In this document: piece by piece, positions 1 to 7,038 of the stretch | How the letters are laid out: every line of letters begins with the position of its first letter | Numbering within the stretch: position 1 is the stretch's first letter | NCBI GenBank assembly: GCA_017440425.1 | Contig: JAFSHJ010000087.1 | Coordinates: forward strand, 1-7,751 | Reading direction: 5' to 3' | Length of the DNA: 7,751 nt | Source: Oscillospiraceae bacterium | Lineage (GTDB): Bacteria; Bacillota; Clostridia; Oscillospirales; Ruminococcaceae | The notes under the pieces: generated by a model | The model's database searches: none | What the model saw: only the letters and a program-made list of their open reading frames with translations | Told to the model about the DNA's origin: nothing | Made by a program: the position numbers and the translations under genes

Positions 1-1269
1 ATGGACGGTGAAAAGGGTCTGTTCAGGCTGACGGGGATAGCTGTCGGCGGACCTTACAGCATCACCTTTTCGGATGACACAGACAGCGTAACGCTGAAGG
101 ATATCTATGTGGGCGACCTTTGGCTTGCCGCCGGTCAGTCCAATATGCAGGGCGTGGGACACATGACCGCAGAGGATCACCTCATTGCCCCGGAGGCGCA
201 CGTCAGGGCACGGTATATGAGCGATGAATGGAAAGAGGCACATCCGTTGCTTCACCATCTTGAGCTGTCGGATGACCCCGTAGTGCTGCGCCACAAGGGA
301 ATGTCTGAACCACGTGCCGACCGCCGTCTGCCCAAATTGCCGCTGCCTGCACCCTGCAGAGGTGTTGGTCCGGGATACTTTTTCGCCAAGGAATTGTATG
401 ACAAAACCGGTGTGCCTCAGGGAATTTTGCCCTGCGGAATGGGCGGCTCCAATATGATATCCTGGGAACCCAACGGCGGGGACAACAACTACACAATGTC
501 GATGCGCTATATTAAAAAGGCAGGCGGACGTGTCAGGGGCATCTTCTGGTATCAGGGCGAGGCAGAGACAAACGCTGCAGACAGTGAGCTTTTTGTTCAG
601 CGCATGCAGCAGATGATAGCGAGCTATCGCAACGAGCTGGATGATGCAAAGCTTCCCGTAGTGCAGGTGCAGATATCCCACACAAACATTTACAATCAGG
701 TGCACAATGCAGATTGGGACAGATATTGGTCGGTCATCCGAGAAAAACAGCGCAACCTGAAGAATGAGATACCCTATCTCGACACCGTGTTCAGCAGCGA
801 TGCCGAGCTGGATGACTGCATCCATCTCTCCTCCGATTCCTGCAAAAAGGTGGGCAGGCGTGCCGCAAGAAGCATGATGGCGCTGTGCGGTTGGGGAGGA
901 AATATTGCTCCCGAATTCGACGGACTTTTTGTGGAGACGGATCACTTTGAGCCCACCCTCTGCAACGTCACCGTCAAATATAAAAATCTCGACGGAGCAC
1001 TCTGTGCAGAGGGCAAACCCTGCGGTTTCTCCATAACCCTTTCCGAGGAGGAGGCTATTTCGGTCTCCCACGCAGGCATCAGCCGCGTTGTGCTCAACGG
1101 GGACAACACCGTTACCCTCCGCACATGGTATACTCTGGAGCAGATAGAGAAGGCTGCCCTTTGGTATAATCACAGCAACAACACCTATTGCAATGTTGTG
1201 GATGAAGGCGGAAATGCCATCCCTGCAATGGGTCCCATCAAAATTTCAGATTATTTTTCCAACAAATAG
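1..1269 (+). CDS. Sialate O-acetylesterase-like SGNH carbohydrate esterase, N-terminus cut off by the window
   Basis: Probable SGNH-fold esterase of the sialate O-acetylesterase (SASA/DUF303) group, which removes acetyl groups from sialic acids or other decorated glycans. Visible motifs, numbered from position 1: GQSNM at residues 45-49 with nucleophile Ser47; a Gly-Gly block with a following Trp at 148-155; WYQGE at 183-187; and Asp-x-x-His at 272-275, which would supply the catalytic Asp272 and His275. About 120 C-terminal residues look like a beta-rich accessory domain. The ATG at position 1 is probably internal. The first 40 residues match the segment (AGGPY, then a VGDLW-like strand) that normally follows a longer N-terminal beta domain in this family, and no ribosome binding site can be seen. 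The substrate cannot be read from sequence; xylan or other acetyl esters are alternatives. No signal peptide can be assessed because the true start is missing. The family call is secure. Confidence 0.88.
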   Translation: MDGEKGLFRLTGIAVGGPYSITFSDDTDSVTLKDIYVGDLWLAAGQSNMQGVGHMTAEDHLIAPEAHVRARYMSDEWKEAHPLLHHLELSDDPVVLRHKGMSEPRADRRLPKLPLPAPCRGVGPGYFFAKELYDKTGVPQGILPCGMGGSNMISWEPNGGDNNYTMSMRYIKKAGGRVRGIFWYQGEAETNAADSELFVQRMQQMIASYRNELDDAKLPVVQVQISHTNIYNQVHNADWDRYWSVIREKQRNLKNEIPYLDTVFSSDAELDDCIHLSSDSCKKVGRRAARSMMALCGWGGNIAPEFDGLFVETDHFEPTLCNVTVKYKNLDGALCAEGKPCGFSITLSEEEAISVSHAGISRVVLNGDNTVTLRTWYTLEQIEKAALWYNHSNNTYCNVVDEGGNAIPAMGPIKISDYFSNK

Positions 1270-1318
1270 TAATATATTTATTAAATATAACAATTTGTAT
1301 TGAAGAGAGGGTTGTAAA

Positions 1319-1792
1319 ATGAAGTTATACATCAAAGAAAAGGTTTTCAGCTGGGGCGATAAATTCAATGTCACCGATGAGCTGGGCAGGGAAAGATACG
1401 TTGTTGAGGGTGAGGTATTCTCCTGGGGCAAAAAGCTGCATATATATGATATGCAGGGCAACGAAGCCGCATTTATCCAGCAGAAGCTGTGGACCTTCCG
1501 TCCCAAATACGATGTGTTTGTAAACGGTGAGATGATCGCGGAGATAATAAAAGAGATAAGCTTTTTTAAATCCTATTACACCGTTGAGGGTCTTGGCTGG
1601 GACGTTGAGGGCAGCTTTTGGGAGCACGAATACGAGGTCACCAAAAACGATGTGCCCATTGTGAGGATAAGCAAAGAGTGGATGACCTGGGGAGATTGCT
1701 ACGAGCTGGATATCGCAGAGATAGCCGACGAGGTGGCAGCTTTGGCAGTTGTGGTCACCATAGACTGCATGATAGAAGATTCAAGCAACTGA
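1319..1792 (+). CDS. LURP-one-related / YxjI family protein
   Basis: A 157-residue protein of the LURP-one-related (LOR, YxjI-type, formerly DUF567) family, which adopts a tubby-like/scramblase-like beta barrel. Its bacterial function is not established. The sequence shows the family pattern: an FSWGDKF start, a repeated FSWGKKLHIYD strand pair followed by GNEAAFI, a central YTVEGLGWDVEGSFWEHEY segment, then VRISKEW with an aromatic W-x-x-CYELDI stretch. It closes with a hydrophobic helix (about residues 139-150, AALAVVVTID) ending in an acidic residue. Length is typical for the bacterial members (about 150-170). The ATG at 1319 follows GAGAGGG with about 7 nt spacing. It lies 49 nt after the esterase, with no terminator between, and 26 nt before the hydrolase, so the three are probably co-transcribed. 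No signal peptide is seen and a cytoplasmic location is likely. Confidence 0.85.
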   Translation: MKLYIKEKVFSWGDKFNVTDELGRERYVVEGEVFSWGKKLHIYDMQGNEAAFIQQKLWTFRPKYDVFVNGEMIAEIIKEISFFKSYYTVEGLGWDVEGSFWEHEYEVTKNDVPIVRISKEWMTWGDCYELDIAEIADEVAALAVVVTIDCMIEDSSN

Positions 1793-1818
1793 CACCTGCC
1801 GCAGAAACAGAGGTGCTT

Positions 1819-2511
1819 ATGGAAGACAGCAGAGATATAAAGCTTAGCTATACCGAAAAAGGGGAAGGTTTTCCGCTGATTTTGCTCCACGGCAACGGGG
1901 AAAACGGGGAATATTTCGTCCGCCAAACAGAATATTTCTCCGCAAATTACCGTGTAATAGCCGTGGATACAAGAGGTCACGGCAAATCTCCAAGGGGCAC
2001 AGCGCCCTTTTCCATCCGCCAGTTTGCGGAGGACCTGCGCTGTTTCATGGATGAGCTGAATATAGAAAAGGCGAACATTCTCGGCTTTTCGGATGGCGGC
2101 AACATTGCAATGCTGTTTGCGCTGAAATATCCGGAGCGGGTGGAGCGGCTCATTCTCAACGGCGCCAACCTGAACGCAAAGGGAGTTAAGTTTTCGGTGC
2201 AGCTTCCCATAGAGATAGGCTACCGCATAGCATCGCTTTTTGCAAAAAAGAGCGACGGTGCAAAGAAAAATGCGGAGATGCTGGGGCTTATGGTGAACGA
2301 CCCAAATGTTGAAGCGGCAGAGCTTGCCAAAATTAAAGCAAGGACACTGGTTATTGCAGGCACAAAGGATATGATAAAGGATAAGCACACCAAACTCATC
2401 TATCACAGCCTGCCAAACGCAAAGCTGGTCATTCTTGAGGGAGACCATTTTATTGCCAACAAGCAGGCAGCGGATTTCAACAGAGAGGTTAAAGCATTCT
2501 TAAACGAATAA
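1819..2511 (+). CDS. Alpha/beta hydrolase, small cytoplasmic
   Basis: A 230-residue alpha/beta hydrolase-fold enzyme with a complete catalytic triad. LLHGNGENG (22-30) is the oxyanion-hole loop, and DTRGHGKS (50-57) is the usual strand-4 motif. LGFSDGG (88-94) is the nucleophile elbow with Ser91, AGTKD (180-184) supplies Asp184, and EGDHF (207-211) supplies His210. The cap region (about residues 116-168) is short and probably helical. The substrate is unknown; esterase, lipase-like or C-C hydrolase activity are all possible. An open frame runs further upstream into the preceding gene, but ATG 1819 is chosen because AGAGGTG sits just before it and it leaves a 26-nt intergenic gap. An in-frame GTG at 1813 is a weaker alternative. 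No signal peptide is seen. It is the last gene of the + strand cluster and is followed 14 nt later by a terminator hairpin. Confidence 0.88.
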   Translation: MEDSRDIKLSYTEKGEGFPLILLHGNGENGEYFVRQTEYFSANYRVIAVDTRGHGKSPRGTAPFSIRQFAEDLRCFMDELNIEKANILGFSDGGNIAMLFALKYPERVERLILNGANLNAKGVKFSVQLPIEIGYRIASLFAKKSDGAKKNAEMLGLMVNDPNVEAAELAKIKARTLVIAGTKDMIKDKHTKLIYHSLPNAKLVILEGDHFIANKQAADFNREVKAFLNE

Positions 2512-2525
2512 ATTACTGCAAAAAT

Positions 2526-2570
2526 AATTCAGCCCATTGGCAAAAGTCAACGGGCTGAATTTTATTGTTT
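2526..2570 (+). terminator. Intrinsic terminator, probably bidirectional, between convergent genes
   Basis: A 10-bp perfect stem (AATTCAGCCC at 2526-2535 with GGGCTGAATT at 2552-2561) is extended by one A-C mismatch and a 5-bp inner stem (TTGGC/GTCAA) closed by an AAAA loop. On the + strand it runs into TTTTATTGTTT and ends the hydrolase transcript. On the - strand the complement of 2521-2528 is also T-rich, so it can also stop the convergent DUF4190-like gene, whose stop codon is at 2590. Confidence 0.85.
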
Positions 2571-2589
2571 CAAAAGGTTTTATGTGATA

Positions 2590-2886
2590 TCAGAAAAAGA
2601 AGGAGAGACCGAAGGTGAACACAGAGAGAATGAGATCGAGGGTGAACTGAAATGCGGTTGCAATAACGGCAAGAATAATTCCCGCAACAGCTTTGCCCTT
2701 GGGTGCTCCGTTGGCATTGGCAATGCCGATGATGCCGGTGATTATGGCGGCAACACTTACAAGATAGAGGGGGTTAAGGATGAATGCAACGATTCCGCAA
2801 ATCAGCGAAGCCAGCGCAACACCGTTGTTTTTGGGTTGCTGGGGAGGGGGATAAAATCCGTTTTGAGGAGTTTGATATTGGTTCAT
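2590..2886 (-). CDS. DUF4190-like small integral membrane protein
   Basis: A 98-residue membrane protein resembling the DUF4190 domain family; no biochemical function is known. A Pro/Gln/Asn-rich cytoplasmic N-terminus (residues 1-21, including PPPQQPK) is followed by closely spaced hydrophobic segments at about 23-39, 40-58 and 66-94. The family-typical pattern is visible: A-x-ASLICGI in the first helix, GIIGIANA after the second, then a short polar Gly/Lys turn and AVAGIILAVI. The start at 2886 is chosen over a longer upstream frame because AAAGGAG lies about 10 nt upstream of this ATG and because the longer form would begin upstream of the predicted transcription start. It has its own strong promoter just downstream of the pot operon terminator, so it is likely transcribed separately from potABCD. 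It converges on the hydrolase gene. Confidence 0.8.
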   Translation of the reverse strand: MNQYQTPQNGFYPPPQQPKNNGVALASLICGIVAFILNPLYLVSVAAIITGIIGIANANGAPKGKAVAGIILAVIATAFQFTLDLILSVFTFGLSFFF

Positions 2887-2937
2887 GGTCGTATAGCTCC
2901 TTTCAGTTTTGATGATTGAAGAGGACTGCTCAACACC

Positions 2938-2966
2938 ATTATATAGGGATGATCGAAAAATGTCAA
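2938..2966 (-). promoter_or_regulatory. Perfect-consensus sigma-A promoter for the DUF4190-like gene
   Basis: On the - strand TTGACA (complement of 2961-2966) is followed by exactly 17 bp and then TATAAT (complement of 2938-2943). Both hexamers are perfect. The start site should be near 2931, giving a leader of about 45 nt that contains the AAAGGAG ribosome binding site. Confidence 0.88.
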
Positions 2967-3002
2967 TAAACAAAGGACAGAGAAGCTCATTCTCTGTCCT
3001 TT
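2965..3002 (-). terminator. Intrinsic terminator of the potABCD operon
   Basis: A perfect 12-bp inverted repeat (AAAGGACAGAGA at 2972-2983 and its complement at 2991-3002) with a 7-nt loop, 18 nt after the potD stop codon. On the - strand the second arm leads directly into TTTGTTTATT. The tail of this T-rich tract overlaps the first bases of the next promoter's -35 box. Confidence 0.87.
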
Positions 3003-3020
3003 AAATTTGTGTCGGTCAAA

Positions 3021-4121
3021 TCAGTTGATCTTTACGTTTTCCCAAAGGGTGTTGATGTAATCCAAAGTTTCTGCATCGAGGTTCTGGTATGCATACTGGT
3101 TGTAGAGTGCGGAGAAGCTCTCCATCTCGGGATAAAGAACAGCCATAGCTTCCTCACCCATATCTTCAATGTAGGAGGCATTGTTGTAAACAAGGCTGTT
3201 GGGGGATGCGTAGTAGGTGTATTCTGCGTTTGCTATAGCAGGCTCTTCGGAGAGCATATAGTTGATGAAGATCTCGGCAAGCTCCTTGTTCTTGGCGCAG
3301 GAGGGAATGCACATAGCATCAACATAGAGATTGGTGCGCTCGGGATAATAGAACTGCAGGTCAACGTTTTCAGCCTGGGCATCCACCATGGTGAAGTAGT
3401 CGCCGGCATAGTATGCGCCGATGGCAGCCTCACCGGCCTCCATCATGTTGTAAATTTCATCCATAACATAGCTGTAAACATAGGGGCGCTGAACAAGCAG
3501 CTCGTCATAAGCCTGATCCCAAACAGCTTTGTCGGCGGAGTTTACATCCAGTCCCAGCTTGTATATTGCTGTGCCGAAAGCATCGCGGGAGTTGTTGAAC
3601 TGAAGGATCTTTCCGCTGTATTTTTCGTTCCACATAAGGTCCCAATCGCCGGTATCGGCCTCGTCAACAACGTTGGCATCATAGATAACGCCCACGATTC
3701 CGTAAGCATAGGGCACGGTGTATTGGTTTTCGGTATCGTAATAGAGTCCCTTGAAGGAATCGTCAATATATTTATAGTTGGGGATGTTGTCGAAGTTAAG
3801 GGGGAGAAGCAGGTTCTCGCTTGCCATTCTTGCGATCATATAGTCGGAGGGGATGATGACATCGTAGCTGACAGCGCCGCTGGAGATCTTGCTGTACATA
3901 TCCTCGTTGGAGGCAAAGGTGCTGTAGTTTACGGTGATCTTCTGACCGTAGGTCTCTTCATACCACTTTTCAAACTCATGGATGGTATCAAAGGTGCCTT
4001 CGCTGCCGTCGGAGATATATTCGCCCCAGTTATATACGTTGAGGGTGAGGGAGTTGCCGCATCCGGCAAAGCAAATCAAGATGAGCACCATGGAAATGCA
4101 GATTGCAAGAATTTTTTTCAT
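3021..4121 (-). CDS. potD: Spermidine/putrescine-binding lipoprotein PotD
   Basis: A 366-residue periplasmic-type binding protein anchored to the outer face of the membrane as a lipoprotein. It captures polyamine and delivers it to PotB/PotC. Residues 1-20 are a lipoprotein signal (MKK, hydrophobic core, FAGC) with lipid-modified Cys21. Family motifs are YNWGEYI (30-36), SYDVIIPSDYMI (85-96), VPYAYGIVGVIYD (136-148), and MWNEKYSGKI (163-172). DAMCIP (268-273) is followed by AKNKELAEIFINYML (276-290), then SPN (306-308). From memory of E. coli PotD, Trp32, Tyr35, Asp268 and Tyr304 match ligand-contacting positions. The equivalents of Asp168, Glu171, Trp229 and Trp255 appear to be Asn177, Asp180, Tyr238 and Tyr266, so ligand preference may differ. 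TAAGGAGA lies about 7 nt before the ATG, its TAA being the potC stop. It is the last gene of the operon. The family is certain, the exact polyamine is not. Confidence 0.94.
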   Translation of the reverse strand: MKKILAICISMVLILICFAGCGNSLTLNVYNWGEYISDGSEGTFDTIHEFEKWYEETYGQKITVNYSTFASNEDMYSKISSGAVSYDVIIPSDYMIARMASENLLLPLNFDNIPNYKYIDDSFKGLYYDTENQYTVPYAYGIVGVIYDANVVDEADTGDWDLMWNEKYSGKILQFNNSRDAFGTAIYKLGLDVNSADKAVWDQAYDELLVQRPYVYSYVMDEIYNMMEAGEAAIGAYYAGDYFTMVDAQAENVDLQFYYPERTNLYVDAMCIPSCAKNKELAEIFINYMLSEEPAIANAEYTYYASPNSLVYNNASYIEDMGEEAMAVLYPEMESFSALYNQYAYQNLDAETLDYINTLWENVKIN

Positions 4122-4132
4122 TTTATTTCTCC

Positions 4133-4954
4133 TTATTGTTTTTGGGATTTTTGAAGTTCACGCAGCTTGCGGCTGTCTTTGTTGTCCACCACGTTGCTTA
4201 TCAGCAGCAGAGAAAGTGTGACAAAGAAGATGATGGTTGCAAGAGCGTACATTTTGGGTGAAACGGTTTTTTTGGTCATGCTGTAAATGCGGATGGGGAG
4301 CGTCTCAAAGCCGGTGCCTGCCGTGAAATAACTGATAACAAAGTCATCCAGCGAGAGGGTGAATGCCATAATGGCGCCGGTGATGATTCCGGGGAGTATC
4401 TCGGGAAGCTCCACCTTGAGGAAAGCTCCCATGGGTGTGCAGCCCAGGTCCATTGCAGCCTCGGGGAGGGAGCTGTCCATCTGCTGAAGCTTGGGCAGCA
4501 CCTGCAAAATCACGTAAGGTGTGCAGAATGTGACGTGGGCAATGAGCATTGTGCCGAAGTTGAGGCTGGAGGATGCACCGAACAGCCTTCCCACAAAGAC
4601 GAACATCAGCATAAGGGAGATGCCGGTGATGATATCAGGGTTGGTCATGGGGATATCGGTCACGGTGTTCATAACGCTGCGGTACCACTTGGTGCGGAGC
4701 TTGTTTATGCCAACTGCGGCAAAGGTGCCCATAATGGTGGAGATGGCGGTTGCGCTGGCAGCAAGGATAAGTGTGTTGCTGAGCGCCTCAAGGGTGTTGC
4801 TGTCGTGAATGAGCTCATCGTACCACTTGAGGGAGAAACCGGAAAAAACGGAGAGGCTCTTGGCTTCGTTGAAAGAGAAGACCAGCAGCACGGCTATTGG
4901 AGCAAACAGGAAACCGAAAATGACAGCGCTGTAAATTTTAGATGATAGCTTCAT
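4133..4954 (-). CDS. potC: Spermidine/putrescine ABC transporter permease PotC
   Basis: A 273-residue inner-membrane permease that pairs with PotB to form the polyamine channel. About six hydrophobic segments are visible: near residues 8-28, 58-83, 107-124, 136-153, 188-207 and 236-254. The cytoplasmic EAA loop that docks on PotA is EAAMDLGCTPMGAF (165-178) continuing to LPEILPGI (183-190). SLDDF (201-205) follows in a position typical of PotC. The start is placed at 4954, one base after the potB stop, because GGAGGGG lies about 8 nt upstream. An in-frame ATG at 4975, inside potB, has no ribosome binding site. The 1-nt gap implies translational coupling to potB. The C-terminus is Lys/Gln-rich and cytoplasmic. 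Confidence 0.94.
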   Translation of the reverse strand: MKLSSKIYSAVIFGFLFAPIAVLLVFSFNEAKSLSVFSGFSLKWYDELIHDSNTLEALSNTLILAASATAISTIMGTFAAVGINKLRTKWYRSVMNTVTDIPMTNPDIITGISLMLMFVFVGRLFGASSSLNFGTMLIAHVTFCTPYVILQVLPKLQQMDSSLPEAAMDLGCTPMGAFLKVELPEILPGIITGAIMAFTLSLDDFVISYFTAGTGFETLPIRIYSMTKKTVSPKMYALATIIFFVTLSLLLISNVVDNKDSRKLRELQKSQKQ

Positions 4955-4955
4955 T

Positions 4956-5837
4956 TTAGTCCCCTCCGTATACATATTTGGATGTTACATATTTTACAAT
5001 GGCCATAAGTGCCAGCAAAATAACCATGAGAATAAATGCAATGGCAGCGGCAAAGTGCAGGTTGTTGGCAACATACTGTCCCTCAATGGCGTCACCGATG
5101 AGGAAGAACTTGCCGTTACCGAGTTTCTGAGAGATATAGAAGGTGCTGACAGAAGGAATGAGCACCATGGTTATTCCGGAGATAACACCCGGCAGACTGA
5201 GGGGAAAGATGACACGGCGGAGAACGGAAATGCTGTTGCAGCCAAGGTCTCTTGCAGCCTCAAGCAGACGGGTATCCAGCTTGGCAAGAATGGAATAGAT
5301 GGGAAGCACCATATAGGGGAAATAGTCGTAAACCATGCCGATGATAACGGCTGCCTCGGTACCGATGATGCGGACGGGTCCAAGACCGATGGCAGAGATG
5401 AGACCGTTGAAGATGCCTGTATCCTGCAGAATGGTCATCCAGGCGTAGGTGCGGATGAGAAAGTTCATCCACATGGGTATCATGATAAGGGTGACCATAG
5501 TCTTCTGGGTCTTTTCCTTGGCGCGCGCCATAATATATGCAATGGGATAACCCATAAGCAGACAAACTGCCGTGGAGATCACCGCCAGCTTCATGGAGCG
5601 GAAGAAGATGAGCAGATAGGTGCGCACCTCCTGAGTTGAGCCGTCATCCTTTACAAGGTTGCTTGTGGCGGTGAAAAAGCGGGTAATGTGTTCGGTGGTG
5701 AAGTTGAAGTTGTTATCGGTGAAGGCATAGTAGGCAATGAAGATGAGGGGAACGATAACAAACAGCAAAGACCACACAGAATAGGGCGCCAAAGATATGC
5801 GGTAGGTGCTGTGCACCTTTTTCACTGCGGGCTTCAT
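4956..5837 (-). CDS. potB: Spermidine/putrescine ABC transporter permease PotB
   Basis: A 293-residue inner-membrane permease, partner of PotC. Hydrophobic segments lie near residues 16-38, 78-103, 112-130, 158-185, 214-234 and 262-284. The extracytoplasmic loop after the first segment (about 40-75) is longer than in PotC, as is usual for PotB. The EAA loop is EAARDLGCNSISVLRRV (193-209) followed by FPLSLPG (211-217). IPMWMNFLIRTYAW (120-133) is a well-conserved PotB signature. The ATG overlaps the potA stop as ATGA (5834-5837), which indicates translational coupling. The purine-rich stretch before it (GGAGGTGAAGAGGAAGA) provides Shine-Dalgarno choices and also encodes the end of PotA. Confidence 0.94.
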   Translation of the reverse strand: MKPAVKKVHSTYRISLAPYSVWSLLFVIVPLIFIAYYAFTDNNFNFTTEHITRFFTATSNLVKDDGSTQEVRTYLLIFFRSMKLAVISTAVCLLMGYPIAYIMARAKEKTQKTMVTLIMIPMWMNFLIRTYAWMTILQDTGIFNGLISAIGLGPVRIIGTEAAVIIGMVYDYFPYMVLPIYSILAKLDTRLLEAARDLGCNSISVLRRVIFPLSLPGVISGITMVLIPSVSTFYISQKLGNGKFFLIGDAIEGQYVANNLHFAAAIAFILMVILLALMAIVKYVTSKYVYGGD

Positions 5838-6952
5838 TCTTCCTCTTCACCTCCGGGATTGGAGAGCTCTTCGAGCTCGTTGGAGTAGGAGGAATAGTCA
5901 CCGAACATTCCGGAATATTTGGATTTTTTCATAATATGTATGGCGTCGGGCTCCAAAGTAATGCCGATGTGGGAGCCTTCTTCCACGGGGTCGGTGGTCT
6001 GTATCATCCACTTGAAGCCGCCGATATCCACGATAGCTTCGTTGTGGACACCCATAAATGTAACGGAGGTCACCGTGCCGCAGAGCATACCCTTTTCGGC
6101 AGGGACAATGTCCACGTCCTCGGGACGGACGACAACATCAACGGGCTCGTTGGGGGCAAAGCCGGTGTCGAGACAGTCGAAAACTCTGCCTGCAAAGCGT
6201 GCCTTGTAGTCGGACACCATAATGCCGTCCACAATGTTGCTTTCGCCGATGAAATCCGCAACAAAGGCGTTGACAGGCTCGTTGTAGATATCTGTGGGTG
6301 TGCCTATCTGCTGGATCTTACCCTCGTTCATGACCACAATGGTGTCGGACATACTGAGTGCCTCTTCCTGGTCGTGGGTGACGAAGATGAAGGTGATGCC
6401 GGTCTCCTTCTGAATTTTCTTCAGTTCCTGCTGCATATCCTTGCGGAGCTTCAGGTCGAGAGCGCCGAGAGGCTCATCCAGCAGCAGAACCTTGGGCTCG
6501 TTGACCAGAGCACGGGCGATTGCAACACGCTGTTGCTGTCCGCCGGAGAGGCTGGTAACACGGCGATGTTCAAAGCCGGAGAGCATAACCATTTTAAGCA
6601 TCTTTTCAACCTTTTCCTGGATCTCCTTTTTGGGGAGCTTGCGCTCACGGAGAGGGAAGGCAACATTTTCGAAAACATTGAGGTGGGGGAAGAGTGCGTA
6701 GCGCTGAAAAACGGTGTTGACGTGGCGCTTGTGCGCAGGCACATCGTTGATGCGCTCACCCATAAAGAAGACATCGCCTTCGTCGGGGTGCTCAAAGCCG
6801 CCGATAATACGAAGAGTGGTGGTCTTGCCGCATCCGGAGGGACCCAGCAGGGTAATAAATTCATTGTCATGGATATCCAGACTGATACCGTCCAGCACCA
6901 CGTCGCCTTCAAAGGCTTTGGAAATGTTTTTGAGTTCAACAACCTTGTTCAT
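5834..6952 (-). CDS. potA: Spermidine/putrescine ABC transporter ATPase PotA
   Basis: A 372-residue cytoplasmic ATPase that powers polyamine import. All nucleotide-binding motifs are intact: Walker A GPSGCGKT (37-44), Q-loop VFQRYALFPH (81-90), signature LSGGQQQRVAIARAL (135-149), Walker B LLLDEP (156-161) with catalytic Glu160, D-loop LGALD (162-166) and H-loop His193. A TOBE-type regulatory domain occupies about 235-340 and contains VRPEDV (275-280). The last ~30 residues (342-372) form an extra polar tail rich in Ser, Tyr and Glu and ending in four Glu, which the standard family does not need. The start is set at 6952, with GGGGAGAG about 8 nt upstream. An in-frame ATG at 6970 would coincide with the predicted transcription start and has no ribosome binding site. 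It is the first gene of the operon. Confidence 0.95.
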   Translation of the reverse strand: MNKVVELKNISKAFEGDVVLDGISLDIHDNEFITLLGPSGCGKTTTLRIIGGFEHPDEGDVFFMGERINDVPAHKRHVNTVFQRYALFPHLNVFENVAFPLRERKLPKKEIQEKVEKMLKMVMLSGFEHRRVTSLSGGQQQRVAIARALVNEPKVLLLDEPLGALDLKLRKDMQQELKKIQKETGITFIFVTHDQEEALSMSDTIVVMNEGKIQQIGTPTDIYNEPVNAFVADFIGESNIVDGIMVSDYKARFAGRVFDCLDTGFAPNEPVDVVVRPEDVDIVPAEKGMLCGTVTSVTFMGVHNEAIVDIGGFKWMIQTTDPVEEGSHIGITLEPDAIHIMKKSKYSGMFGDYSSYSNELEELSNPGGEEEE

Positions 6953-6975
6953 TTTCCGCTCTCCCCGCATTGTTC

Positions 6976-7005
6976 ATTATATTTATCGCAAAAACTGAAA
7001 TACAA
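6976..7005 (-). promoter_or_regulatory. Candidate promoter of the potABCD operon
   Basis: A perfect TATAAT lies on the - strand (complement of 6976-6981). Its -35 is poor: TTGTAT (complement of 7000-7005) at 18-bp spacing matches at only three positions. A start near 6969 would give a leader of about 17 nt carrying GGGGAGAG before potA ATG 6952. The weak -35 lies in the T-tract of the upstream terminator. The poor -35 leaves room for an activator, or for read-through from the 7411-7439 promoter. Confidence 0.55.
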
Positions 7006-7038
7006 AAAAACACCATGCCGCTCTGCTGCAGCATGATG
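7004..7038 (-). terminator. Strong intrinsic terminator upstream of potA
   Basis: On the - strand an 11-bp stem (complement of 7028-7038 with complement of 7011-7021) encloses a 6-nt loop and is followed immediately by seven T (7010-7004). Two of the pairs are G-U on the - strand and would be A-C mismatches on the + strand, so the hairpin is specific to - strand RNA. The stem can be lengthened by G-U and A-U pairs into the U-tract. Confidence 0.85.

Noticed and set aside
1270..1318. Palindrome ATATTTATTAAATAT (about 1273-1287) between the esterase and LOR genes as a terminator
   Set aside because: It is purely A/T with a one-base centre and no GC stem, too weak to act as an intrinsic terminator.
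1618..1818. N-terminal extension of the alpha/beta hydrolase
   Set aside because: It would overlap 175 bases of the LOR gene in another frame, has Arg/Cys-rich shadow-like composition, and the hydrolase fold is complete from 1819.
3009..4154. Open frame of 381 codons on the + strand covering all of potD
   Set aside because: It lies wholly opposite a clear potD, its translation shows no domain, and it has no ribosome binding site. It follows from codon choice in potD.
4955..4975. Longer PotC start within potB
   Set aside because: There is no ribosome binding site before 4975, while GGAGGGG is well placed for ATG 4954. The shorter protein keeps all membrane segments.
5936..7036. Open frame of 366 codons on the + strand covering potA and its upstream region
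   Set aside because: It is antisense to an unmistakable PotA, crosses the pot promoter and the terminator T-tract, and its composition (many His, Asn, Gly and Val) is typical of a shadow frame.
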